Origin: Candidatus Vicinibacter affinis
GTDB lineage: Bacteria; Bacteroidota; Bacteroidia; Chitinophagales; Saprospiraceae
Assembly (NCBI GenBank): GCA_016714365.1
Contig: JADJNH010000005.1
Coordinates: 2,208,501 to 2,272,500 of the forward strand
Direction: 5' to 3'
DNA length: 64,000 bases
Shown here in pieces: positions 18,939 through 29,492 of this stretch. Position 1 is the stretch's first letter. Each line of letters opens with the position of its first letter. Below the pieces are notes generated by a model, which saw only the letters and a program-made list of their open reading frames with translations, searched no databases and was not told the DNA's origin. Made by a program: the position numbers and the translations under genes.

Positions 18939-20615
18939 TTAACTTAAAAAATATTCCGGCATAGACAAAAGGGTGGAAAACAAAGGTTTTAACCTGTTGT
19001 CCACGGCCGTTCTTGCCTGTGCGTTGTTTGGATTGGCTTTGTAACTGTTCCACATGGTTGCCCATTGGGCTTCGGTAAGGTTCCCTAAAAAAGCTTTTTT
19101 AAGGAAGTCAATTTGATTTTGGTAAATATTTTGTGGCAAAAGGTGTGCTACTATTTCACTTAAGAGCAGGCTAATGTCAGTTGGATTAGTGAGTGAGCTT
19201 ACATATTCCACCAGATCCAATCCGAAGGTAGTCGATCCCGATCCACCTCTGATGCGCATTTGTTTATTGGCAGCCTGATTGGTAAATCCAACGCGTAGTG
19301 GATAAGTTACTGAGTTAATCCAGATTTCATGGTATCCCGGTTCCTGATAATAAGGAGACCATCCTGCCACACTCGGAATGTCAAAGTAAACTTGCTGTAA
19401 TCCCATATTATTTCTGTAGATGGCCAGGAACAAAGAATAATTTATTTCCAAATCAGCAGATGGTTTGAATTTCATCGCTTTAAGTGTATTGAAAATAAAT
19501 TCATAAGGTGGTCTTATCATACAGCCAAGCCCTTCTTCAGAATAAAAATGCTCACTGCCCAAAAGTGCTTTAACCACCGGTTTGATTTCAAAATTATTGG
19601 CAACCAATAAATCGGCCATCTCGTCAATAACCTGACTTTCAATGGTCTGATCAACTTTATAATACACAAAATAATTATAGAGTTTGCGACAAATAAAAGT
19701 GGCTGCCTCTCTTTTCTTGAAAATCAGATTGATGACAGACTTGTATTCGTTCTCTTCCGCATTGGTAATTTGTTGATTGTTAAATCTGGCAGAAAGTTGC
19801 TTGGTGGATTTGTCATGAAGTCGGGTGTCAAATCTGGAATATGGATAAAACGATTCGTTTCTGCGATCAGCCGCAATGGTCCAACCTGTTAGTGCTTTTG
19901 CAACAGCCAGTACATCCTGTTCTGTAAACGTAGTATAATCACCTGGACCTGCAAGCGCTCCTTTACCCAATGTAAACAGTTCCATGACTTCCCGGGCAAA
20001 ATTCTCATTTGGAGCCAGGTTTGTGTTTTGGTTTCCGTTGAGGTAAACCAACATGGATTTGTCGATGGTTATTTTTTCAGTAAGGGATTTAAAGTTTCCC
20101 ATACAATTAGACCGAAGGGTGGTAATGTAATCATAGTTATACCGAGGATCAAAGATCTCTGAAACGACGAAATGATTGTGCCAAAACAAAGTCATTTTCT
20201 CCGTAAGCGAAACCCCTTCATTAAACATCAATTGCATGAGCCAGGAATAAAGAGAACTCTCTTTTATCTGAACCAATCCTTGTACCTGTGGATTAAGTTT
20301 GCCGGTCACCCAAGTCTGCCCCTTTGGAATTTCCGGGTCAGCAATTTGATCGGTGTACAAAACCGGTGGACTTGGTAATGCCTGATCAGTCGCCAATTTA
20401 TCCAAGGTTTTTTGCAAACCATCTGATACTGCGCCTTTGATTTGTTCATGTGTTGGGCCAAACATTGCCCTTCTTAAAAGATGAGCCGCGGTTGCATAAT
20501 TCCAACTCCCCTGATAGGGTGTGAGGCCTCCGTTTACCGGGAGTGCCGTAGTCGGGCGCATGGGCTCCTCTTCGGCAGTGCTGGTAAGCATTGAAAAAAG
20601 TTTCCTTCTATCCAT
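18939..20615 (-). CDS. DUF1800 family protein
   Basis: A 558-residue protein of the DUF1800 family, function unknown, almost always encoded beside DUF1501. Family landmarks are visible: HLLRRAMFGPTHEQIK (about residue 45), LFWHNHFVVS, REVMELFTLGKG, TGWTI and a late segment WSPYYQEPGYHEIWINS. No clear signal peptide is seen in MDRRKLFSMLTSTAEEEPM, although a double-arginine start resembles a degenerate Tat motif. Genome context in Bacteroidota and Planctomycetes suggests an exported polymer- or cell-surface-related role, an inference only. It is the first gene of the two-gene unit. Confidence 0.85.
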   Translation of the reverse strand: MDRRKLFSMLTSTAEEEPMRPTTALPVNGGLTPYQGSWNYATAAHLLRRAMFGPTHEQIKGAVSDGLQKTLDKLATDQALPSPPVLYTDQIADPEIPKGQTWVTGKLNPQVQGLVQIKESSLYSWLMQLMFNEGVSLTEKMTLFWHNHFVVSEIFDPRYNYDYITTLRSNCMGNFKSLTEKITIDKSMLVYLNGNQNTNLAPNENFAREVMELFTLGKGALAGPGDYTTFTEQDVLAVAKALTGWTIAADRRNESFYPYSRFDTRLHDKSTKQLSARFNNQQITNAEENEYKSVINLIFKKREAATFICRKLYNYFVYYKVDQTIESQVIDEMADLLVANNFEIKPVVKALLGSEHFYSEEGLGCMIRPPYEFIFNTLKAMKFKPSADLEINYSLFLAIYRNNMGLQQVYFDIPSVAGWSPYYQEPGYHEIWINSVTYPLRVGFTNQAANKQMRIRGGSGSTTFGLDLVEYVSSLTNPTDISLLLSEIVAHLLPQNIYQNQIDFLKKAFLGNLTEAQWATMWNSYKANPNNAQARTAVDNRLKPLFSTLLSMPEYFLS

Positions 20616-20742
20616 AATACATGGTTTTTATTGGTTAGGAATAAACGAATTGTTTCTTTGACTTGGATCCTTAAGATTTGTTTAATGAAAGCTTAAAGAT
20701 TCACTAATATAATGGGGAAGTCAGGTAAAGCTAGATTTGTAC

Positions 20743-21297
20743 TCAATTCTTTTGAAATAAATTACGCCTAATAGCAGAAAAAGCCGCAAATAATATAAGG
20801 CCCATTAAAATTACAAGCGAAACCCATTTTAGCATTTTAAAAATCTCTACAAAATGAGCTGTGATAAAGCCTTCCGCGGGATGAAGATTGATAAGCCTTA
20901 TGATAAACCCATTTTCCAAAAAATCAAAGATTAAGGTGGACAACGGAAATATATTCCAAATCCTCAACCGGAAGGATGGATAGTTTTTGAGGAGCATGCT
21001 GAGCAAAATAATAAAAAAACAGGTGTAAATGATGGGGTAGAGTACATCAAGACTCATTTCTACACTCCGGTAATAGTGGCGCCCTTCCTCACCATAGTTT
21101 TTGATCATTTGAAGCGTTCTTGTTGGAGAATATCCAAATGTAAGGTCCACAGGGCCAATTTCACTTTTAGCCAGGGTGTTGATTTTTTTTTCAGCATCGG
21201 GTAAATAATGAGCTACAAATAAGATGTACAATCCAAGAAAAAACACCCATAAATAACCATTGGACCATTTGTAGAAAAAATCCGAAAGCCTTCTCAT
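20743..21297 (-). CDS. four-helix membrane protein, unknown function
   Basis: No family recognised. The 184 residues contain four predicted membrane segments: GYLWVFFLGLYILFVAHYL near the start, then VLYPIIYTCFFIILLSMLL, a shorter one around the central IWNIFPLSTLIFDFLENGF, and WVSLVILMGLILFAAFSA at the end. A soluble loop lies between the first two and contains FGYSPTRTLQMIKNYGEEGRH. It looks like a small integral inner-membrane protein. It lies 4 bp downstream of kbl on the same strand, so the two are probably cotranscribed, but no functional link is evident. Confidence 0.7.
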   Translation of the reverse strand: MRRLSDFFYKWSNGYLWVFFLGLYILFVAHYLPDAEKKINTLAKSEIGPVDLTFGYSPTRTLQMIKNYGEEGRHYYRSVEMSLDVLYPIIYTCFFIILLSMLLKNYPSFRLRIWNIFPLSTLIFDFLENGFIIRLINLHPAEGFITAHFVEIFKMLKWVSLVILMGLILFAAFSAIRRNLFQKN

Positions 21298-21301
21298 GGG
21301 T

Positions 21302-22492
21302 CTATTGGATTACAGATAATTCTTTGCCTACTTTTATAAATGCCTGAACACATCTCTCCAGATGATTTTGTTCATGTCCGGCTGAAATTTGAACCCTAAT
21401 TCTTGCTTTGCCCTGAGGAACCACCGGATAGAAAAATCCTACCACATAAATTCCTTCTTCCAACATTCTAGAGGCAAATTTTTGAGCCAAAGGGGCGTCA
21501 TACAGCATCACAGGGACAATGGCGTGTTCACCAGGAAGTATGTTAAATCCTGCATGGGTCATGGCTTCCCTGAAAAATTGGGTGTTTTGTTCCAACTTAT
21601 CTCTGAGTTCTGTGGAAGAAGTTAATAATTCGAGCACTTTAATAGATGCGCCTGTAATGGCTGGGGCAAGCGTATTGGAAAATAAATATGGTCGCGATCG
21701 TTGTCGGAGAATTTCTATGATCTCTTTTTTTGCTGCGGTAAATCCACCTGAAGCTCCTCCTAAAGCTTTGCCAAAGGTACCTGTGATGATGTCAATTCTT
21801 CCCATGACATTGCGAAATTCATGAGTGCCTCTTCCGGTCTTACCCATAAATCCCGAAGCATGACATTCATCAATCATCACCATTGCTTGATATTGTTCGG
21901 CGAGATCACAAATTTTATCAAGTTGGGCAATGGTACCATCCATTGAAAATACTCCATCCGTTACCACCAGAATTCTTCTGCAATCTTTTGCAAGTTCTAG
22001 TTGCGCTGCAAGATCGCCCATGTCGTTGTGCTTGTAGCGAAATCTCTTAGCCTTGGCTAATCTGATGCCGTCAATGATGGATGCATGATTGAGTTCATCA
22101 GAAATGATGGCATCTTCTTCATTGAGCAGGGGCTCGAAAATTCCACCGTTGGCATCAAATGCTGCTGCATACAAAATGGCATCCTCCATTCCAAGGAAAG
22201 CGGAAATTTTTGATTCAAGTTCCTTGTGTATATCCTGCGTTCCACAAATAAATCGCACCGAAGACATTCCAAAACCATGTGAATCGATATACCTCTTTGC
22301 TGCTGCCAGTACTTCCGGATGAGAGGAAAGGCCGAGATAATTGTTGGCACAAAAATTCAGTACTTCTGATCCTGTATTGGTGCGGATAACTGCACCCTGG
22401 GGTGTGGTGATAATCCTCTCTGTTTTATAGAGTCCGGCCTCCTTAATATTTTGAATTTCTTTTTGCAGGTCCGTAAGAATATTTCCAAGCAT
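21302..22492 (-). CDS. kbl: glycine C-acetyltransferase (2-amino-3-ketobutyrate CoA ligase)
   Basis: A PLP-dependent alpha-oxoamine synthase that cleaves 2-amino-3-ketobutyrate with CoA to glycine and acetyl-CoA in threonine breakdown. Family motifs: NFCANNYLGLSSHP near residue 47, SVRFICGTQDIHKELE, DELNHASIIDGIRL, VVTDGVFSMDG, MIDECHASGFMG and GTFGKALGGASGG with the Schiff-base lysine. The length (396) and N-terminal sequence match Kbl better than the related serine palmitoyltransferase or 7-keto-8-aminopelargonate synthase, but those cannot be fully excluded. No tdh (threonine dehydrogenase) gene is adjacent in this window. Confidence 0.92.
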   Translation of the reverse strand: MLGNILTDLQKEIQNIKEAGLYKTERIITTPQGAVIRTNTGSEVLNFCANNYLGLSSHPEVLAAAKRYIDSHGFGMSSVRFICGTQDIHKELESKISAFLGMEDAILYAAAFDANGGIFEPLLNEEDAIISDELNHASIIDGIRLAKAKRFRYKHNDMGDLAAQLELAKDCRRILVVTDGVFSMDGTIAQLDKICDLAEQYQAMVMIDECHASGFMGKTGRGTHEFRNVMGRIDIITGTFGKALGGASGGFTAAKKEIIEILRQRSRPYLFSNTLAPAITGASIKVLELLTSSTELRDKLEQNTQFFREAMTHAGFNILPGEHAIVPVMLYDAPLAQKFASRMLEEGIYVVGFFYPVVPQGKARIRVQISAGHEQNHLERCVQAFIKVGKELSVIQ

Positions 22493-22651
22493 AATTTTGT
22501 TTTTAATGTATGTTTAATGGGAAGATTTCATTGTTGAAATGTTGCAATGTGCGCCAAAATTAAGATATTTTGTCATTAAACCAAGATTTGGAATTTTTAC
22601 TAAAATTTGTAGACTTCATCATTGGAATAAAGTTGATTTAAAGTTTTTTCA

Positions 22652-25600
22652 TTATTTCTCCTTGACCAGAATCGCATTTGCGTTTTCAATTTTCACCAGG
22701 TAGATACCGGGTACAAAATTTGTCAAATCCAAATCAAAAGGTATATGATTAACCCATTGAGTGTTGAGGAGGATTTTGCCTTCGGCATTGATCAATAAAA
22801 GTCTTGCGTCTTTTGCAGTTGCTTCATATTGTATCTCACAATGCAAACTTCCGGGATTGGGAAGCAGGGTAATTTTTTTGCTGGTTATTTTGCCATCAAA
22901 AACATTTGTTAAATCAATTTCAGGAATTTGAATGATGTATTGTCCATTGAAATTAGTGCTTCCTGGAAAAAATATTTTTGCATCCTCTTTAAATGCGGAT
23001 GATGCATTGACAGCGACAGACCAAACACTTAAATGTTCATTGGATGCAATTCTTTTAAAAAGTTTAAAAGAAGAAGGGTTGTTTACTTCTTTCATTCCAA
23101 AACGAGTCAATTCGCTAAATCCTATGCTGTCAAATTTAGAGGAAGAGATATTGCCCCATGTTCTGATGATGAAATAGTGATCTGCATATTTTTCCATTCC
23201 GGAAGAAGGCATAGAATCAGGTCGTTGAAACAATCGGTAAGCTGCTACCTCATGTTGACCGGATGGCTTATCCTGTAAATGAATTTCGACACCCGTTTGT
23301 TGGAAGGTGTTTTTTCCTTTGTCAAGATTCATCATTTTTTCACTGATTCCGGTTGAAACAGGTGCAGTGGAAGCTTGTAAAATTCCATTACCATTTAACG
23401 CATGTGCTACATTGACTTTGTCGTAAAATATCTGTTCGCCGGCCTCATTAAACTGATAATAGGCTACTAATCCTGATTCGGTTTGAGTGGAAATAAGATG
23501 CATGTTTAACCGAATTTCTTCCTCAGTTAAAGATCGGTTGAAAATTTTCAGCTCGTCCATCTGCCCGTCAAAATCTCCACACTGTCCCGGAACACCCTGA
23601 CCTACAGTCCATGGAGTTTTGCTCAGGTCGAATCCGGAGAAATCTCCACGGCGTGTCCAACTTTGACCATCTTTATACAGTCTTACAGAATCAGGATACA
23701 CCACCATGGCCACATGAATCCATTTTGTTGTATCCAGATTAAATGAAGAAGTCAGCTGATAGGGTTGCCCTTTCCAGAAAAAAGTAAGATTGGTAGTTGT
23801 ACGATAACCCTGGAAGGCAAATCCAAAACCAAACCCAATGTTGCTGTCCCAGTTTGAGAGAATTTGTGTAAAGCAATCCTGGGGTTTGTTTATTTTAATC
23901 CAGGCCATACAGGTGAAACCATTTGCTTCAGCCAAGGCAGGAATTGCGGGAATACTGGCATAATTGTTTTTGGCGGAGAGGTCCAGCATTTTACCGGGAA
24001 TCGTGTCCCGGGAACAGGTGCTGGTCTTAATTTCAACCATGTCATTGACGGTATTGGTATGACTGCCTGCGTTGTTTTTTACGGTTAATTTTACGGTATA
24101 TTTTCCGGGTTTACCAAATACAACTTTAGGAGATTTATTTGTGGCATCACTGATGTAAACTGCTCCCGGAAATTCCCAAAAGTAAGCAACAGAAGAGTCT
24201 AATTTAAGCACCGAATAATCTTCAAAATAAAAAGTGTCTCTGTCACAAAATGAAATTTGTTTGTCAACAGAGGGTTGCGCAACCGGTTTGGATTCTTCAA
24301 AGAAGTTGATTTCCCAGACGCCCATGCTGCTGCCATTGATTAGTTTTCCATCCCGATAAAAAGGGCGAAGGTTTCTGGTAAAATGGTCAACACTTAAACC
24401 CATTCCATGTTCTTCCCAATCCGACATTTTAAGATTTCTGTAGAATGTTCTGCCACCATCACAAGCGATGTATACGCCTCCATCAGTACCATTCTGAAAG
24501 CAAATGTCACTGATTCTCTGATTGCTGATTTTGGAAGTGGTCAGATTGATCCAAGTCATTCCGCCATCCTTTGAAACAAAAACTTTATTGTTGTTGCCAC
24601 CGGTGCGCAATGCCTGAAATATTAATTGGTCATCCTGATCGCTCAGACAAATAGCTTTCACTCTGCGTTCACCACCTGACGTGCCGGCAGGTGGAGGAAG
24701 TTCAGAAAAGCTAAGTCCTCCATTTATAGATTTCCAAATTTTTCCATCCGAAGCGCTGTTACTTCTCTCAGTAAAATACATGACCTCAGGATTGCTTCTT
24801 GAAATTTCAATGGCTTCTACCCAGGAATCGCTTCTTGGTACTGAGAATACAGGGCTAAAACTAACAGCATTGTTCACGCTCTTCCAAAGTGTGTTTTTTT
24901 GTCCCAGATAAACTGTCTGATAACACAACGGAGACCAAACCATGTCACTATGTTCCATTGGGTAATAAGATTCATTCGGATATTTTTCACAAGGCAGACC
25001 AAACCATTTCCAGTTGGTGTCTAATGCCGCAGGCATAGTGTAAGCTCCTATGTCAGAGAAATAACAATCCTTATTTTTTATGGGATTTAAATAGCCCGTT
25101 GGTGATTCTGCACCACCCATTCTAATAAATTTCCCTTCGTAATTTTCATGGTAGAAAGTATTTCCGTTGTGGTATCGTCCTCCTACAAATACCTTCTCAT
25201 GCCAACCAGCATCAAATCCCCAAAAATCACTGCCGTTCAATCCTAAATTGAGTGCTTTTGCATTTTGAACCATTGTGAAAAAATCGCTGGAGTGGGTGAG
25301 TCCTCCGTCAGTTGCAATCCAACAATCATTTCCGTGAGAAACGCTGGCTTGCAGATCAGGATGCAAAGCAAATGCTCCGCCATAACCACCGATTACTTTA
25401 AAGGTAGTACCTCCATCTGTAGACTTAAAAGTGGAGCCGGTTCCCGTTATGATTTCATCTGCTTTTGTTTGAGAAGCCACCAAAGACAAATCATAAAACC
25501 CTTGCCAATTATCCATTGGAAAATTTGGGGAATCATAACCATCATAAGAGCCTTTTGCGGTATTTAACCAGCTTTCTCCTTCATCGTTGCTTCTCATCAA

Positions 25601-26620
25601 GTAGGGGCCTTTGTCACTGGTTAAGACAATGGCATAGACTCTTTTAGGATCCGCAGCAGTCGTGGCCATCCGCACACCGCCATCTTTTAGATTATGCCAG
25701 CCTGAATTTTTTAAAGTAAAATTTGCCCCATAATTGGTTGACTTATATGGATCGTAAGAAGATTTTGTTCCATTGTAGCGAAGTGCATAAATGATGTTGT
25801 TTTTAGTTGGATGTGATTTAATCTCACAACTTGCCTCCTGAAAAATACGCGTCCAATCTTTGCCTGAGTTTTCTGAACGATATAAACCTTTACTGGTGGC
25901 AGCAAGAATCACATGGGGTCTTGAAACAGGAATCTCCAGGTCATAGACCCAAAGATCAGCAACCGTCAGAACAGTGGTCCATTTCAATCCTCCATCAGTT
26001 GATCTCCTTATAACGCCTGAGTTGCCTATGTAAATGGTGTCCATGCTTAGGGGATGAATGGCTATTGCTTCCGAGCCAAGTTGATAATCCAATCCGATTT
26101 GCTGCCAGCTAATTCCTTTATTCAAACTTCTGAACAATCCTCCGGTCTCTGTAGCAACCATCAAAAATTCGGGATGAGCTTTGCACAAATCAATTGCGTA
26201 CACGTTCGTCTGCCATGGGCAGGATTCCTGATTTTTTTCCAGCCAAAACGTCTGCATCTGATAAGGTTTCCAAAGATCTGTTGGAGACCGGTAGGTTTGC
26301 TTTTGTTGAGAGTTTCTTGAATTTTCGCGGTTGAAATTCTGTCGTGATTCTGCTTTGCCATCAGCGGACATAAACATCCTGTTAGTCATGATCAACCTTT
26401 TGTAATACCTGGTGAAGTGATTCTTTTCAAATGGATGTGTGAGATAATATTGCTTGTATGCGTCATCCAATGCAATAAAATTGATCGGAGTCTCATACAT
26501 TAGTTTTGCCCACTCCGGCATTTTTGCACTGACCGTAGGAGCATTTAGATTTCCTTCCACTTGACCATAAGCGCTGGAATAAATAATTATTATTGCAAGT
26601 GTGAAAAACAATTTCTTCAT
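22652..26620 (-). CDS. giant secreted sortilin-like/BNR repeat protein with PKD, LamG and T9SS domains
   Basis: A 1322-residue secreted multidomain protein. It begins with a signal peptide (MKKLFFTLAIIIIYSSAYG). About residues 150-760 hold many SxDGGxxW/STDGGLKW-type Asp-box repeats (for example RSTDGGLKWTTV, KSTDGGTTF, SKDGGMTW), as in sortilin-like and BNR beta-propellers. A PKD-like domain follows (FWEFPGAVYISDATNKSPKV, then GKYTVKLTVKN), then a concanavalin/LamG-like sandwich (FTCMAWIKINKP, GFGFGFAFQG, DGQMDELKIFNRSLTEEE). A type IX sorting module ends with VPGIYLVKIEN. Such proteins act outside the cell in binding or degradation; no catalytic site can be named. It is a single-gene unit by spacing. 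Confidence 0.85.
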   Translation of the reverse strand: MKKLFFTLAIIIIYSSAYGQVEGNLNAPTVSAKMPEWAKLMYETPINFIALDDAYKQYYLTHPFEKNHFTRYYKRLIMTNRMFMSADGKAESRQNFNRENSRNSQQKQTYRSPTDLWKPYQMQTFWLEKNQESCPWQTNVYAIDLCKAHPEFLMVATETGGLFRSLNKGISWQQIGLDYQLGSEAIAIHPLSMDTIYIGNSGVIRRSTDGGLKWTTVLTVADLWVYDLEIPVSRPHVILAATSKGLYRSENSGKDWTRIFQEASCEIKSHPTKNNIIYALRYNGTKSSYDPYKSTNYGANFTLKNSGWHNLKDGGVRMATTAADPKRVYAIVLTSDKGPYLMRSNDEGESWLNTAKGSYDGYDSPNFPMDNWQGFYDLSLVASQTKADEIITGTGSTFKSTDGGTTFKVIGGYGGAFALHPDLQASVSHGNDCWIATDGGLTHSSDFFTMVQNAKALNLGLNGSDFWGFDAGWHEKVFVGGRYHNGNTFYHENYEGKFIRMGGAESPTGYLNPIKNKDCYFSDIGAYTMPAALDTNWKWFGLPCEKYPNESYYPMEHSDMVWSPLCYQTVYLGQKNTLWKSVNNAVSFSPVFSVPRSDSWVEAIEISRSNPEVMYFTERSNSASDGKIWKSINGGLSFSELPPPAGTSGGERRVKAICLSDQDDQLIFQALRTGGNNNKVFVSKDGGMTWINLTTSKISNQRISDICFQNGTDGGVYIACDGGRTFYRNLKMSDWEEHGMGLSVDHFTRNLRPFYRDGKLINGSSMGVWEINFFEESKPVAQPSVDKQISFCDRDTFYFEDYSVLKLDSSVAYFWEFPGAVYISDATNKSPKVVFGKPGKYTVKLTVKNNAGSHTNTVNDMVEIKTSTCSRDTIPGKMLDLSAKNNYASIPAIPALAEANGFTCMAWIKINKPQDCFTQILSNWDSNIGFGFGFAFQGYRTTTNLTFFWKGQPYQLTSSFNLDTTKWIHVAMVVYPDSVRLYKDGQSWTRRGDFSGFDLSKTPWTVGQGVPGQCGDFDGQMDELKIFNRSLTEEEIRLNMHLISTQTESGLVAYYQFNEAGEQIFYDKVNVAHALNGNGILQASTAPVSTGISEKMMNLDKGKNTFQQTGVEIHLQDKPSGQHEVAAYRLFQRPDSMPSSGMEKYADHYFIIRTWGNISSSKFDSIGFSELTRFGMKEVNNPSSFKLFKRIASNEHLSVWSVAVNASSAFKEDAKIFFPGSTNFNGQYIIQIPEIDLTNVFDGKITSKKITLLPNPGSLHCEIQYEATAKDARLLLINAEGKILLNTQWVNHIPFDLDLTNFVPGIYLVKIENANAILVKEK

Positions 26621-26668
26621 TTGATAAATTTTAATTTAGAAAAAAAAACTTGGGATTGATAATAAATT

Positions 26669-28609
26669 TTATTTATATCCACCCCAAACTTCTTCATATA
26701 AAGTATTTTTTATTTTTTTTAATTCTTCTCTGGCTTTAACCAATTCAATCTGTTCCTCAAAACTCTGCGCAGCTTTGATTTGTTGGTCAATATCCAAAAT
26801 GACTTTGTGGAATTTTCTGTATTTAATGTGCTTGATTATTTTTTCAACATCGTCTGCTGAAAATTCCATGTCACTTTGATTTCCCAACAAGTAAATTCCG
26901 TATTTATCCGCCCAGTTATTGCTGTACACGTAGGGTGAACTGGTCAGTTCAATCGCCAATTGGCTGATGTTTTTGTCCGGGTGGTGGAGGAAATAATTTA
27001 GATTGACTATGTTTCCCTGGTTGATGTCAGTTTCGACTTGTTGTAAGACATCTGCGTATAATTTATTATCAAAATAATCAATTACATCGTTGAGGTTGGC
27101 TACTAAAAATTGTGCGGTGGTGATATTTTCCTGCCGCCATTTTTTATCGCCTTCGAGAATCAGAATTTTCAATATTTCTTTTTCCTGAAATTCATCCCCT
27201 TTGTGTAAATAAGGTTCATTTTGTTTTTTGAAACTGATAATTTCTTCTTGCTCCTTAATGATTTGTTCATCATGGTCAAGCGCCTTTCTTTGCGCGGCAA
27301 ATGATTTATTTTTAATGTCTTCCTTGATGAGTTTATTGGCACTGCTGATCAAGGTAGCTTCATCAATATTGAGGAAATGCGAGGCATTTTGCAGATAGAC
27401 GGATCTCTTTACGGGATCATCAATTTTTGCAATGGTGCCTACGATGTCGTTAATTACGTTCGCGCGTTGGATTGGATCATTCTGAGTTTCCTTCTTAAGT
27501 AGATTGATTTTGAAAAGGATGAAATCCTTGACCTCTTCCGCTAAAAATTTTTGAAATCCCTCATAGCCTACTTTGCGGATAAAACTATCAGGGTCATCAC
27601 GGTCAGGAATCAAACCAATGTAGACATTCAGACCTTCTTTTAGAATCATGTCAATTCCCCGCATCGCGGCTTTTATCCCTGCATCGTCACCGTCATACAG
27701 TATGATGACATTTTCACAATGTCTTTTGATTAATTGAACTTGATCTTCCGTTAAAGAAGTACCAGAAGAAGCTACTACGTTTTCTATTCCGGACTGCACC
27801 AACGACATTACATCTGTATAGCCCTCCACCAAAATACAGGATCCTAATTTTCGAATGGCTGCTTTGGCCAAATGCAAGCCATATAGAGTCTTACTTTTCT
27901 TGTAAACTTCTGTTTCCGGGGAGTTGATGTATTTGGCAACTTTGGCTTCCTTGTCCAGGACTCGTCCTGCAAATCCAATGACTTTTCCGCCCTGGTTGTG
28001 GATTGGAAATATGATCCGGTTTCGAAAAAAATCATTACCGTTGGAAGAGGTCAGCCCCAGTTTCTTCAGTAGATCAATTGAATAGCCCTTTTTGATGGAT
28101 TCAGATGTAAACGCCTGGTATTCATCCTGAGCAAACCCAATGTCAAATTTTCTCAAAGTAGTCTCCAGAAAACCTCTTTCTTTGAAATAACCGAGACCTA
28201 TACTGCGGCCCAGATCGGATTCCCAAAGTTGTGTAGCATAATAGTCAAGTGCCCACTGATTGACTATGTTCAGGCTTTGCACCTCCAGGGCTTCGTCAAT
28301 GCTTTCCTGGGTCTGGGCGGTTTCTTCCAGCTCTATTCTGTATTTTTTTGCCAGATGTCTGATCGCTTCAGGAAAGGTATACTGTTCGATTTCCATGATG
28401 AAATCCACCGGACTGCCGGCCTTTCCACAACCAAAACATTTATAAATATTTTTTGACGGGGATACAGAAAAAGAAGGTGTTTTTTCTTTGTGGAAGGGGC
28501 ACAAACCGGTAAGGTTAGCACCTCTTGTTTTCAAATCCACATAATCTCTTACCACCTCCTCCACTCGGGATGTTTCTACTACTTTTTGGATGGAGCTTCG
28601 AGCGATCAT
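26669..28609 (-). CDS. dnaG: DNA primase
   Basis: Bacterial replicative primase, which lays RNA primers at the fork with DnaB. The N-terminal zinc-binding domain shows Cys37, His40, Cys58 and Cys61 (CPFHKE ... KCFGCGK). The catalytic core has GRVLD and the TOPRIM motif ILVEGYTDV with the downstream acidic pair YDGDDAG. The C-terminal third carries the helicase-binding region. At 646 residues it matches family length. It is followed by dapB in the same orientation with a 33-bp gap on its upstream side (28610-28642), so the two may share a transcript. Confidence 0.97.
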   Translation of the reverse strand: MIARSSIQKVVETSRVEEVVRDYVDLKTRGANLTGLCPFHKEKTPSFSVSPSKNIYKCFGCGKAGSPVDFIMEIEQYTFPEAIRHLAKKYRIELEETAQTQESIDEALEVQSLNIVNQWALDYYATQLWESDLGRSIGLGYFKERGFLETTLRKFDIGFAQDEYQAFTSESIKKGYSIDLLKKLGLTSSNGNDFFRNRIIFPIHNQGGKVIGFAGRVLDKEAKVAKYINSPETEVYKKSKTLYGLHLAKAAIRKLGSCILVEGYTDVMSLVQSGIENVVASSGTSLTEDQVQLIKRHCENVIILYDGDDAGIKAAMRGIDMILKEGLNVYIGLIPDRDDPDSFIRKVGYEGFQKFLAEEVKDFILFKINLLKKETQNDPIQRANVINDIVGTIAKIDDPVKRSVYLQNASHFLNIDEATLISSANKLIKEDIKNKSFAAQRKALDHDEQIIKEQEEIISFKKQNEPYLHKGDEFQEKEILKILILEGDKKWRQENITTAQFLVANLNDVIDYFDNKLYADVLQQVETDINQGNIVNLNYFLHHPDKNISQLAIELTSSPYVYSNNWADKYGIYLLGNQSDMEFSADDVEKIIKHIKYRKFHKVILDIDQQIKAAQSFEEQIELVKAREELKKIKNTLYEEVWGGYK

Positions 28610-28642
28610 GTCCGTATATTAGTGCTAAATGTAAATCCTGGA

Positions 28643-29359
28643 TTAAAAACCTAAAGCCTGTGACATGGTGTATAGGCCTTTTTTACCACTTAACCATTCG
28701 GCGGCAAAAACAGCCCCTTTGGCGAAACCTTCCCTTGTGAAGGCTTCATGGCTTATTTCTAAACGGTCTACAGGACTTGTAAAGCTAACCTTGTGATAAC
28801 CCACCACAGATTCTGCTCTCTTTGCCAGAACGCTCAATTGTGTTTCATTTGGTTCTTCAGGATCTAAAATCCAACTCTTGTATAATGGATGCTTTTCCAA
28901 AATGTCATTGATCAGACTTACGGCGGTTCCACTTGGTTTATCCTTTTTATGGATGTGGTGTACCTCTTCTACCTGAATCTGGTATTCCGGTAACCTGGCC
29001 ATAATTTTTGACATCAGACGGTTGACTTCAAACAATACATTAACCCCTATACTGAAATTTGAAGCCCACAGCATGCTTCCATCTGTTTGGTGAAGAATGC
29101 CGACCAGATCATCCCATTGCGCCAGCCACCCTGTGGTACCGCTCACGACAGGTACATTGTGTTCCAGGCAGGCTAATAGATTGTCAAATGCTGATTCGGG
29201 ATCCGTAAATTCAATTGCAACATCGGATTGGTTGAGAAAGTCAGCCAACTGACTTGAATTACTCCGGGTCACAATTCCGCTCAATTCATGCCCTCTTTCG
29301 GCCAAAAGGGGTTCAATTGCCTTGCCCATCTTGCCGTAACCTATCAAACATACTTTCAT
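28643..29359 (-). CDS. dapB: 4-hydroxy-tetrahydrodipicolinate reductase
   Basis: NAD(P)H-dependent reductase of the diaminopimelate/lysine pathway, cytoplasmic. The N-terminal nucleotide-binding loop is GYGKMGKAI. The C-terminal substrate motif EEVHHIHKKDKPSGTAVSL contains the catalytic His and Lys. The central GTTGW motif (VPVVSGTTGWL) is present. It is slightly short (238 residues), as usual in Bacteroidota. It is placed upstream of dnaG on the same strand and divergent from accD with a 133-bp gap holding the accD promoter. Confidence 0.95.
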   Translation of the reverse strand: MKVCLIGYGKMGKAIEPLLAERGHELSGIVTRSNSSQLADFLNQSDVAIEFTDPESAFDNLLACLEHNVPVVSGTTGWLAQWDDLVGILHQTDGSMLWASNFSIGVNVLFEVNRLMSKIMARLPEYQIQVEEVHHIHKKDKPSGTAVSLINDILEKHPLYKSWILDPEEPNETQLSVLAKRAESVVGYHKVSFTSPVDRLEISHEAFTREGFAKGAVFAAEWLSGKKGLYTMSQALGF

Positions 29360-29438
29360 AAGAAATTGTTAATCAAGTGAATGTGTATTAAGAATGTTGC
29401 ACACAAAAATAGTTATATTAGATCATAAATAAAACATA

Positions 29439-29446
29439 TAAATTTG
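29439..29446 (+). promoter_or_regulatory. candidate Bacteroidota -7 box for accD
   Basis: TAAATTTG matches the TAnnTTTG -7 consensus, 46 bp before the accD start codon, in the dapB/accD intergenic gap. A weak -33 element (TTAG) lies at about 29418-29421. Only the motif match and position support it. Confidence 0.5.
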
Positions 29447-29492
29447 CGCCAATCCTTATGAACATTATCATTCTTAACTAAATGATTGTGAT